From Argyresthia goedartella (taxonomy: Eukaryota; Arthropoda; Insecta; Lepidoptera; Argyresthiidae): a stretch of DNA of 64,000 bases. The number at the start of each line of letters is the position of its first letter. Within the stretch, counting starts at the first letter, position 1. Location of the stretch: the NCBI GenBank assembly GCA_949825045.1, contig OX463829.1:23096715-23160714 (forward strand), given 5' to 3'. The translations under genes and the position numbers were made by a program. Below the pieces are notes generated by a model, which was not told where the DNA came from, made no database searches, and saw nothing but the letters and a program-made list of their open reading frames with translations. Of the stretch, positions 1 through 9,570 are shown in pieces.

Positions 1-930
1 CGCGGATCGTGAATGCTTAAAGATTTATTTATTCGTCCATTTCTGTTTAATGTAGTAATGATTTAATCATGCTTTGGTGGTTACATGTAAGAGTTTAACA
101 TGATATTTGATTGTAGGGATTCTCCTTGTTCTTTTGCTCAATAGTTAAAGTGTCTATTTACCTTTTCTCAAACGATTTTCATATGTCGTTGATTGCATTG
201 TTGATGGCATTATGTTTATCAGAATATAATTTATATTGCAATTATCATATTTGCTTTATAGTTTTAATTAGTAATTAGCTGACACAATAGGGAGTAATAA
301 CGAGCTAAAGTTACACGATTTTAAATAAGTGCTTAGGTTTTATTTACACACAAAGTTTATCCAGAGACTTTGACAGTTTGTTTACACAAAACGCATAATT
401 TCAACAAAATTGATGTTCGCAAAAGTGCGATATGAATTTTCTCTGCAAATTGCCACGGATTAAGTGGGGTCGTTATTTATGTTGCTATGAAAATTAATGG
501 CTGCTTACTTTTTGTAAAAATAACGTCGTTAAGATAAAAAGCAATAAAAGCGAGGGAGCAGTGAAAACTTGGTACATAAGAACGTTTTTAACTTTAACTC
601 AAAAAGTATTAATTTGTAGGTTTTACAATTTATAGCATATAAAATTTAAAGATCGTAACCTGTTAGGTAGGTACCCATCGATGAAATTTAGAACTGGCCT
701 AAGTAGTGCCAGAATTGTAAGTTTAAGATCGTAAACGAACGTAATTTTCTAAAGAATCCAAAATATCAACCTATCGTATGTTTACAGATCCATTACCATT
801 GCAGTATTTCTGGCTCTACAATAAAACACCATCTTTTTGAATATTGACAAAAATTATGATTTACACAAAATATTTCCATAAAAAATATTGTAAGTGACCC
901 TTTGATACGATGTGGTTTATATGTCATAAG
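1..930. other. AT-rich DNA, no gene seen
   Basis: I see no convincing coding frame, RNA gene or repeat boundary here. The short open frames lack codon structure and match no family I recognise. Confidence 0.5.
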
Positions 931-935
931 TGGGT

Positions 936-1790
936 AAACTAAAGCTTCTTCTTCCCGAGTCCACGGTCGTCTCAAAAACGGGCAGCCCAAAATGCCGCAA
1001 CCGCGATAGCTCGCGCGGTAGGAGCTGTGCGAGCTCCTCGTTCGTGCAGGTCGCCGTGCACATGGTTAGACGTGAAGTTACATCTGAGTGGTCGACAGGC
1101 TGTGTTGAGTGTAGGAAACTACTTCTGGAGCAGAACCTAGGCCAGGCTGGTATGCGGTTCAATAGTAGGTGGCGTTTGTCCTGTGTTTGCTTCATCTTTT
1201 AAACCGACACCTAGAGAGAGCTCTTCGCGCTATCGGGAGAGATTATACCGGCCAGCTGGTAGAATTTTGTCTGTTGGTGTTCCCGTTGTTAAACGGCCTG
1301 ACCTGTTCAGGGCCATGTCGACCAGATTTGGGTTTGTTGACGATTCCCACACAGATCAGGCCGTGGTGCGCAGGACCTGATCTGTGTGGGAACCGTCAAC
1401 AAACCCAAACCTGGTCGACGTGGTCCGAACGAGTTATGCCGTCTCTGGCTCAGTTGAACAGATGAAGCAAACACAGCACAAACGCCAGCTTCTTTTGAAC
1501 CGCATACCAGCCTGACCTAGGTTGCGCCCCAGAAGTAGTTTCCTTCACTAAGCACAGCCTCTCAACCACGCAGCTGTAACTTGGCTCTCCAAGACGTACC
1601 GGTCAGCTTCTTCAGCAAGATGTTGCGAGTGCAAACCTTTCGCTGGGTGTTCGCACAGTACTGCATCATTGCCAGGCTTCGATCAAGGTCGACGCCCATG
1701 TGATGTAGAGTTCCCTTTTGGCTGCAGATAGGTCCAAGAAAGCGACACCGGTGTTTTGCCTTTCTCAAAGCCGTCTAAACTAAAGCTAAA
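936..1790. repeat. Foldback region with nested inverted repeats, flanked by a short direct repeat
   Basis: Two sets of inverted arms are visible. The inner pair is 1311-1360 against 1376-1426, about 50 bp with few mismatches around a 15-bp spacer. The outer pair is 1075-1196 against 1461-1582, about 120 bp and more diverged. The DNA between the inner and outer arms is not symmetrical. The word taaactaaagct occurs at both edges (about 936-947 and 1778-1789) and could be a target-site duplication, though 12 bp is long for one. The region is richer in GC than its surroundings. It may be an inverted duplication of a LINE fragment rather than a DNA transposon. Confidence 0.6.
1562..1768 (-). pseudogene. 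Fragment of a non-LTR retrotransposon reverse transcriptase (C-terminal part)
   Basis: The minus-strand frame reads VDLDRSLAMMQYC and then TRNILLKKLTGTSW. This resembles the stretch after the RT palm in many insect LINEs, where a pattern like RNNLLRKLAGTSWG precedes an SALALVYSTAEY-like motif. The frame stops soon after, and the following DNA belongs to the outer inverted arm. Only this short piece is recognisable, so the clade cannot be given. The assignment rests on motif resemblance recalled from LINE families, not on a search. Confidence 0.4.
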
Positions 1791-2784
1791 GTTACTCTAT
1801 TCACAAGTACGAGCTAAGTCAATATTTATTACGATACCAAACTGAAAAGTTAACAAAAATTGTTCGATACTTGAAACCTCGACTCGGATATCCACCAATG
1901 AGGCAAACCCCAAACTTAAGCTGGCGAAAATATTCCTGCCGATAACAGAACCTTTTTTGGAGGAAAATCATTATCCACGCCTAAGACATATTTTCCCACC
2001 TCTCCCCTAATTGAAGGTAAACGCTCGGGGCGGTGACCAAACATCCCCAGTCTACCCTCGAGCAAATGTTTACGTTGACACAAAGTTGCCGTATATGACC
2101 GTCAGTAATTTTCATATTATTTTAGGATCTCGCGCCGGTAAAATGGTACCTCATCGCATGTGAAGTGTGCCTTAATGGCCCATTGAAAATTTCGCTGACC
2201 GTAGTAAAAAGTTAATGCTCTTAGTGGATATGACATCGGCCACCGTGCCTTTTTTATAAACACGCGAATAGATACCTGTACTTCAGCTGTGGCAAGGCAG
2301 AAGGTGATATTACATTTGGACTAAGAAGCGAGTTTGCGTGTTTGTTTGTGCTTTGCTTTTATTTATAAACGAGAAAGATAATGATCTAATTGTGACCCAG
2401 GAACAATAAGTTATTGATACGTTCGCAATAAAATATTAGTATTTATTTCAAATTACATCATGAAAATTATGCATACCATCATATTTCGGTACGTTCTTTC
2501 TCTAAGTATCATATTGATTGCAGGCCTGAATAAAGGCGCTCCGGGTTTTATTTTAAACGAAATTCTAACTTTTGCTTTACAATTAAAGTGTCCGATGATT
2601 CCCATTTCATGAATAATAGATTGTTCACACGGGTATTTTACAGTATTAAGAAACACGTTTACATTTGTCCTGAAGGTTCTTCTTGACGTACGTAGACTAA
2701 ATAATAAGTAATATTCTGAATAAAATTGAACCATCCCATCGCCATATAGCCCATGAACGTCCCCACCGAGGTGCACGGGCGTTT
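1791..2784. other. No gene or clear repeat seen
   Basis: Ordinary AT-rich sequence. I saw no long open frame and no inverted or tandem structure. Confidence 0.4.
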
Positions 2785-2900
2785 GCCCGGATACGAGTAA
2801 GATCGAGGCATATACTCCACCACGCTGGCGTAGTGCGGGTTGGTGGAGGGGTGTTACGACTGCTACCACCAGTAATAGCGATGCTAACCGGGGCCTTCAG
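2785..2900 (-). repeat. Fragment of an RTE-type LINE 3' region
   Basis: On the minus strand the text ccaacccgcactacgccagc, followed by gtggtggagtatatgcctcg, parallels the plus-strand copy at about 31975-32135. This is the style of the 3' end of RTE-like LINEs in moths. Two open frames cross it in different phases, as expected of a repeat rather than a gene. Confidence 0.5.
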
Positions 2901-3174
2901 CTTAACGTGCCATCCGAAAAACACGAAGTCCGATGATGTACTTTTTAAGATAAATTACTTGTCGAATGTCTCATCTCCTGCGTGAGAAGCAAGCGTCACA
3001 CCCACTAGACCAAGCAGCTCATCGTTAAGCGAAATATCATAACACAGAGTTAATATTTTTATAATTTTTACGTACTTACACAGAATAACTAATAGCTACG
3101 TGTACAACATTGTATTTGTTCTGGGCCGAGTGCCTGGCATAATTGGACCATTGTGCTAATTATTGATCAAATTC

Positions 3175-3260
3175 AAAGTCAAAGTCAATAAATATTTATG
3201 AATGTAGATATTTACATATATGTACTTAGGAAACATAATTTTTAGTAGCATCCAAAAGGT
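3175..3260 (-). repeat. 3' tail of a retroposon ending in TTTGAC repeats
   Basis: The plus strand shows tcaaagtcaaagtcaataaa, which read on the minus strand is an AATAAA-like region followed by TTTGAC units. A second copy lies at 19575-19720. The body of the element is not recognisable. Confidence 0.4.
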
Positions 3261-3261
3261 G

Positions 3262-3394
3262 CCAAACGCAACCCTTTTACAAAGCCTCCTGTCCGACTGT
3301 CCGTCTGTCTTTCTGTCCGTCCGTCCGTGAGCGGGCTGCATGTATCCAATGTAATGAACCGTAACCAGTAGAGAGTTGAAATGTTCACAGAATG
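3262..3394 (+). repeat. CCGT-core dispersed repeat, left part (split by the gypsy insertion)
   Basis: The sequence has the order: ccaaaaggtgccaaacgcaa, a gtccgtccgtccg microsatellite, gcgggctg, then gagagttgaaatgttcacag. It is the same as the copy at 37005-37450, where the text runs on into agtatttctgtta. Here it is cut at 3394 by the gypsy LTR and resumes at 14535 with aatgttatttctg, so this repeat was the insertion target. Confidence 0.75.
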
Positions 3395-4492
3395 TGCCGT
3401 GTAAAGATATTAACCTAACCAGAACCTAACAGAAAACAACCAGGATAAAATTTAGAAATGACAGTTTATTAGGGCTATATACAATGACTTTAGAAAAATG
3501 ATAGGAAGATGAGGGTGGATGAAATGAGACAGGTTTTATAAAAAATACAGGTATCAGATTTAAAAAAAAAAAAACGGAGGACACGCAGAGTAGGAGTAGA
3601 AGGAGCAGTAGAAACGGTCTGCCGAACCGGTCGGTGGAAGCACTGGTGGGCGACGTAGCACTTGCAGATGGAGAGCGTGGCCGGCGGTCAATCAGTCATC
3701 AGACCCCGACGGGCAGCAGGAGTAGGGGCCCTGGTAGCGAAACGCCGGCCAGGGTAGAGGCCCGCAGCGTGTCGGCCTGAAGTCACTGATGAGCAGGTGT
3801 AGCAGAAAACGGGCAGGTGAAGTGGAGACCCAACGAAGCGCTGGCGTCAGGAGGCGTAGCAGTAGCGGCTCGCAGGATCCCGGGGCAGTGCGACCCCGGG
3901 ATAAGGCCTTTAGGTGATGCTTCTTGCTTGAGAGCTGAAGTGAGACTCTATAATTTCAGAAATGTTCCGTTCTTATACCCTTTTTGGAGAGTTCTAAAAA
4001 TTATTTAAATTAAAAGCAATTTTTGTGAGTGGCCAAGAGAGAAAAAGTATTTTTGTAAAAGTATTGAAGCAAACATATCAGACCGCTAACGAGTTTGAAT
4101 GGACATTGCCATGACAACCAGATAAACAACAACATATTAAATGTCAGATTTTGGTTTCAGGCTCGTAATAGAAAAATCAACAAGTTCACATAGCCAAAAT
4201 TACATAACAGCGAAAGATAAAAGGGTAGCGCACCAGCGCGCACGAAGCCCGAGATTGCAGAGTTTCGGAGAAAGCCAAATACAAGGTCACCAAAGGTAAA
4301 CCCCTTCGCTATCGATTTAGAAGTGCTGATAGTGTGAAAATACAAAGCGAAAATGATTTGTTAATGTGTTCTTATGGTTAAAACGTTACAGGGTCCTATG
4401 AAAATAAAGGTGAAAAAATATACAGCTATACAGTTCAGCAAGTATCCAGCTGAAGAAACTGGAAAATGGCATGTAAGTAACATAACACTACA
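3395..4492 (-). repeat. Gypsy 3' LTR
   Basis: It matches 13417-14534 nearly end to end. It is TG...CA bounded on the element strand and preceded by a polypurine tract. It lacks about 20 bp found in the other LTR (near 13865-13890, around gccagggtagaggctcgcc). Part of it (about 3600-3930) is GC-rich. Confidence 0.9.
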
Positions 4493-4502
4493 TTTTCCCC
4501 CC
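4493..4502 (-). other. Polypurine tract of the gypsy element
   Basis: Read on the element strand the sequence is GGGGGGAAAA, directly followed by the LTR start TGTAGTG. This is the usual site for plus-strand priming in reverse transcription. Confidence 0.8.
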
Positions 4503-5056
4503 GACCCTGGAAAAATTTTTGACTCAGCAAAAATTTTGATATGTACATTTTAAAATAAACCAAAAAAACACAGCTTTGCAGAAACAGACATCACCAGGCA
4601 AAATCAGATATACCATCTCTTACATTCATCATCTTCATTCAGGTAAGGGTGGAGTTCACATTCAATGACTACCACTCTAAAAGTGTGTTTTTAAAAGGAC
4701 ATTCAGGCTTACTTAAGGAGTTGCCATCCGCTCCTGCGTGGAAAAAAAATAAAATAAGTAGAGGTAAAGAGAAACAAATTAATCCTAAGGTAGCTTTAGT
4801 CGCTACGACTTAAGACAAGATTAAGAACGGCCAGAGCGGTAGAGCTCGAAGCCAGAGATCAGCCACATTACCAACGAGATGTGTCTGAAATAAAGATAAA
4901 AAAAATAGGTGAAGACTAACCAACGAAAATTCGAGGTCCTAAAGTAAAATGTGTTGAAGAACACTGGATTAAAAAAGAAATAAAAATAATAAGGTGAAAA
5001 TAATGGTAATATTTATACATATATACAAAATAACAGTTAATAGAAGTTAAAAAAAA
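4503..5056 (-). other. Gypsy region between pol and the polypurine tract, non-coding
   Basis: About 550 bp lie between the end of the integrase frame and the 3' LTR. I see no envelope-like frame, signal peptide or membrane segment. It is AT-rich with scattered stops. Confidence 0.5.
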
Positions 5057-7237
5057 TTAAGATTTAATGTCTTTAATGTGCCACTTGCCTCTAACTCCGT
5101 TAGGGTCTTCTAGAATGTATACTAATGGTGAAAGTTTGGTTATTATTTTACACTTAATGAATTTAGGGGCAAGTTTAGCATTAAAGTATGCGCCAGTATT
5201 GCTTAAAACATGGTTTTTACGCCAAACAGTATTTCCCACATTAAATTCTTTAAAAGACCGGCGAAGATCATAGCGAGCGCTATTTTTAGCGTGAGCAATG
5301 TGAAGTTTAGTTTGAACTCTGTGAAAGATAGATGAGAGGAGACCAGCATTAGACGCGTAAATACCACGAGGCACAAATATCAATTCCTCGAGATTCTGAG
5401 TTGGAGTATAGAAGGAACCACAAGGTATTGTTTCCCTACCAAAGACTAAAAAGTTTGGAGTAAAGCCAGTAGCAACGTTTGTAGCGCTGTTCATTGCGAA
5501 CTGAATCTTAGTAAGATGGTTGTCCCAGGATCTATGATCGTCTCCTACTACGGATGCTAGAGCTGTAATAATCGTACTATTAAATTTCTCTGTTGGATTA
5601 ACCTGAGGACAATATAAAGCTGTGTGAAAAATACAAGGAATGTTATAAGAATTTAAGAATGAGTGGAATTCTCGCGACTGAAATTGAACAGCGTTGTCCA
5701 TTATAATAGTTTCGGGAATGCCATGATTTAGAAACACTGAATTTTCTAAGACATTAATGATATTAGCTGAAGTAGCCCGTTTAAGGGGAAAAATCATAGT
5801 ATATTTAGTAAAATTGCAGTTAATTACCAGAATATACTGATTTCTTCTCCGGGTTATAGGCAATGGACACATGAGATCTAAGGATATAGTTTGAAAAGGT
5901 CTGGAGCAAAGTTTAGGTTTACCCATAAGACCATAGGGAGATTGATTAGGGTGTTTGTAGGTTAAGCAGGTTTCACAAGTCGAGATTAAATTGGCAATGT
6001 CCTTAAACATACCAGGCCAAAAGTATTTTAACGATATTTTCTTGAATGTCTTAAAGATACCATGGTGGAGATCTGAAGGGGAACCATGACTAACTTCAAT
6101 AAGTACGTGTCTATCTTGCGGCAGTGGAACTTCTTTCCAAATAAAGTCATCGTTTAGATGATCGGGAGAATGGATGCAGCGGTAAAGTTTGTTATCCCTG
6201 ATAGTGTAGTTGGGATATACGTCTGGGTTGTTGGAGCATCCGAGAAAAATCTTGTTGTAGTGCTCAAGTTCACGATCAGGTGGTTCTTCAATCATAATAG
6301 GATGTACGCCTTGAGGTGAAGTTTCTCGTGTATCAGGACGTTCTTTATTCTTATGTCTTGATAATAAATCAGGAACAACGTCATCCTTTCCTTTTTTATG
6401 TTTCAGGACAAAATTAAAGCATGATAAGCGTAGAGTCCAGCGAGCAAGTCTTCCAGATGGATTCGATAAGTTCTGAAACCATTTAAGTGCAGCGTGGTCA
6501 GTATATATTGTAAATTCCTTACCATTTTCTAGGTAACATCTCCAATGTTCTAGCGCAGTTATTACAGCTAATGTTTCTCTTTCAGTAGTTGAGTAGTTTT
6601 CTTGATTTTTGTTTAGTGCTTTACTCATGTAAGCAATCACGACTTCTTTGTCATCTTGATGTTGAGTAAGCATTGCTCCTATGCCATAATTTGATGCATC
6701 ACAATGTACAGAGAAGGGTAGTTCGAAGTTAGGGCAAGCAAGGACAGGAGCAGTTACCAAAGCTTCTTTAAGTTTCTCGAAAGCAGCTGCAGCCTTGGAA
6801 TTCCATAAAAATTTAGGAGCGTTCTTCCCGGAACAGGTTAGTTGGTTGAGTGGAGAGGCAATAGTGCTGAAGTTTGGAATGAATCTTCTAAACCAGCTGC
6901 AGGTGCCTATGAATCTTCGAACTTCTTTTCTGCAAGTAGGTACAGGATATTCTAGAATAGCTTTTATTTTATCTGGATCAGCACGTAGACCATACTCGTC
7001 CACTAGAAAACCAAGGTATTTCAGTTCTTTCCTGAAGAATTGACTCTTTTCAAAGTTAATAGTCAGATTAGCATATGAAAGTTTTTCAAGAACTTTCATG
7101 AGAAGCGATATGTGCTCATCAAAAGTCTCGATAATAATAACGATGTCATCCAGATAGCAAAATACCTTGTTCTCAAATTCAGGAGTAAATAGCGTATCCA
7201 TTAATCTTTGTTGTTGCAGGTGAGTTAGTGAGACCAA
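5057..7237 (-). pseudogene. Gypsy pol, C-terminal part: RT catalytic end, RNase H and integrase
   Basis: This 726-codon frame has no internal stop. It opens within RT, with the YLDD box at residues 28-31. RNase H follows, with VHCDASNYGIGAML, RETLAVITAL and YTDHAALKW. Integrase then shows the HHCC-type zinc region (HHGIFKTF to CETC), the first Asp in SLDLMCPLP, the second in MDNAVQFQS and the Glu in NPTEKFNST. A C-terminal KLAPKF segment resembles the GPY/F module. It is in a different phase from the preceding RT part, so a frameshift near 7215-7225 breaks pol. Its start is therefore not a true start. The product would act on the element's RNA and cDNA. Confidence 0.85.
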
Positions 7238-8177
7238 AAGGCATTACTTTGAATCTGAACATACCTCTTCCAGGAACATAAAATGCTGTCTTATCTCTAT
7301 CAGCAGGATTCAAGGGAATCTCCCAAAATGCTTTCGCAATGTCGATGCTTGATAAGTGTTTGGCATTTCTCAGGTTGTCCAAAATTTCGCTTATTAGAGG
7401 CAGACTATAAGCATCACGACGTGTAACTGAGTTAAGCTTCCTGCTATCTACGCAGAAACGCCATTCTCCATTCTTCTTTGGAGTGATGAAGACTGGAGAT
7501 AACCAAGGACTTTTATATCGTTCAATGACGTTCCATCCCAGCATCCTGTCAACTTCATTAATTAAAGCCTTTTGTTTTTCAGGAGACAGTCTGTAACATC
7601 TTTGTTTGATCGGAAGATAATCACCAGTGTCAATCTTGTGGGTGATTAAGTGTGTGTTTCCCAGAACACCTTTTTCTTCAAAAGAGATTGTCTTGAAGCG
7701 TTGGATGGTGTCATTAGCGATGTTCTTTTGATTAGGAGTTAAATGCTCATAAGGTAAAACTTTAATATCTTTAGTGGCGATAGCAAAGCATTTAGGATCT
7801 GTAAAGTTAAGAGAAGCTAAAACACTAGGTAGAAGATTAAATTTTCTCCAAAAGTCAATACCTAGTATTAGAGAAGGAAATATTTCAGGGAAAACATAAG
7901 CTTTAATCAAGTGAGTTTCGTTATTGAAATGGACAGGTAAGTCAAAATAACCCAAGGAATTAATTTTTTGATTATTAGCAGTAGAGACAGTAATAAGATC
8001 TGACTTGAAAAGTTTGCAGCCCAGTTTAAGAATTTCCAAATGAGAATTATTACCCAGAATAGTTACTGAGCTGCCAGAATCTAGTAAACCAGATAAAGTT
8101 AAGTCATAAATTTTGACATTAACGAATGGACAATTAAGATCTTGTTCTTTGGAGTCTCTACTCCAAAGAACAAGATC
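7179..8177 (-). pseudogene. Gypsy pol, N-terminal part: protease and RT fingers/palm
   Basis: The frame, counted from the last upstream stop, contains the retroviral-type protease motif LLDSGSSVT (about 8100-8075). After that come RT blocks: WLSPVFITPKKNGEWRFCVD, the catalytic Asp in SSIDIAKAF, and MPFGLTNSPA. The frame is lost after SPATT, and the rest of RT continues in another phase downstream. Upstream it runs into a TAA within the perfect palindrome at 8131-8184, so the gag-pol junction is also disrupted. The family call is firm; the original junction cannot be read. Confidence 0.85.
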
Positions 8178-8184
8178 TTAATTG
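8131..8184. repeat. Perfect 25-bp inverted repeat with 4-nt loop inside gypsy pol
   Basis: The arms 8131-8155 and 8160-8184 are exact reverse complements around ctct (for example ttgttctttggagt against actccaaagaacaa). The element-strand protein reads sensibly on the protease side (SRDSKEQDLNCPFVNV) and is broken on the other side, so one arm is probably an inverted copy made by template switching. Confidence 0.9.
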
Positions 8185-8347
8185 TAGAAGAGATTTTGTA
8201 GCAAGCAAAGAAGTTTTGAATTGTTTTGATCCAATTAGTCCACTCGTTCTTATCAAAGTTTGAGTTACTTTTCAAGTCAGCAGTTAGTTTTTTGTACTAG
8301 TATTAGGTTTGGGAGAACATGTAGGGCACTCTGCAGTTTTAAAACCC

Positions 8348-9469
8348 TTAAGACCACATTTGAAACAAATCACGAATCGTGGTTGAGTGCAACTGTTCAA
8401 AGTATGTATGTACTAGTTTACGACAGCGAACGCAAAAAGAACTTTCTTGGGGAGCTGCAGTTTGAGAGAGACTATTAATTTGTCTAGAAGGGTATTTGTA
8501 GGTTGGAGTGAATTTATTCATGAAGGGAGGAGAAGGTCGTGAGTTATTAGAAGAGTTTGGAGAGTCAACTGAACTTGAAGTGGAATGCTTGTAGTTGAAT
8601 TCAGAAACATGAGGACTTTGTTGCAAATTTGGTTCTTTAAATTGTTTGTCTCTGTCTAGGAACTTTTCGTAGTTTTGGCAAGTGGCCAGAAGGGAATCGA
8701 TAGAGTCAATGTCCTTTAGAGCTACGAAGACTGAATAACATGGGCGAATATTTCTCAAAATAATCTCCAATTGTTCTGTTTCAGAAAGTCTTTTTGAAAG
8801 GCGAGCGAACATTCCAGACATGATGGAAATATAGATGACGATAGGTTCATCACGACCTTGAGTACGATTCCTAATCGCTTCTAGAAGTTTATGATCATAA
8901 TCAAAACCACCAAAGTCTTTGATTAGTAAAGAAGAAAGTTCGTTCCAAGTTAAGTTTGGATACTGATTATATTTAAATCTGAACCAATGAAGGGCATTGT
9001 CGGTGAAAATTTCGAACACCTGAGAAATCAACAAGTCCTTGGACAAGCCACGAGCTAAGCTATATTCTTCAAGTTTTTGAAGAAAGGATCTTGGACAGCT
9101 TTTACCATTGAAGGTGTGTCTTTTCAGATCTTTGAAGACGTTAGTTGGAGGGAAAGATTGAGGTGGTGGTGGAGGATACGGGGTATGGGTCTGGACAGAA
9201 GTTTAAGAAACAAGAGGGGGTTCCATGACAGTCGGGTCAGCAGGAAGGTCCAGTGATGGAGAGTCATTTGCAGTTGTAGGTGGAGTCAAGGATTCGAATT
9301 GTTTAGAAATAGCATCAAATTTCATCTTCAAAGTATCGAAACTAGCTTTAGAGTCTGGATATAAGTCCGTATTTTTCCAATGTCTTAAGTACCTATGAAG
9401 AGCTATTATAGTTTACTTATTGATTTCTTCCAGTATTCCTATGTGGATAGGGGCTGGGTCAGGTTCCAT
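8348..9469 (-). pseudogene. Gypsy gag, capsid and nucleocapsid part
   Basis: A single phase runs from the ATG-containing stretch MEPDPAPIHIGILEE at 9469 down to 8348. It is broken by TAA at 9413-9415 and TAA at 9203-9205. The middle part (FLQKLEEY, SLARGLSKDLLISQVFEIF, ALHWFRFKYN) has the look of a gypsy capsid. Near the end a zinc-knuckle start CVRCRK is seen, and its continuation (CFKCGLKGF, then CPTC) lies in another phase, so a frameshift removes the second knuckle. This piece probably continues the N-terminal gag at 12850-13161, from which the LINE separates it. Confidence 0.75.
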
Positions 9470-9499
9470 TATTTGTGTTTTAGTTTAGTTTAGTTTTAG

Positions 9500-9500
9500 T

Positions 9501-9528
<28 letters not shown>
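9500..9528. repeat. TA microsatellite at the 5' edge of the nested LINE
   Basis: About 14 TA dinucleotides lie between gypsy gag sequence and the LINE open frame. The exact LINE 5' boundary is not visible. Confidence 0.9.
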
Positions 9529-9534
<6 letters not shown>

Positions 9535-9570
9535 TTAGGTAGTTATTATATCTATCATTATTTTATACAT

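Noticed and set aside
2453..2924. Two overlapping minus-strand open frames of 138 and 75 codons
   Set aside because: They lie over a repeat that recurs in reverse at 31975-32135 and read in different phases without known motifs.
4503..5056. Space for an envelope gene after gypsy pol
   Set aside because: The stretch is too short and has no long frame, signal peptide or membrane segment.
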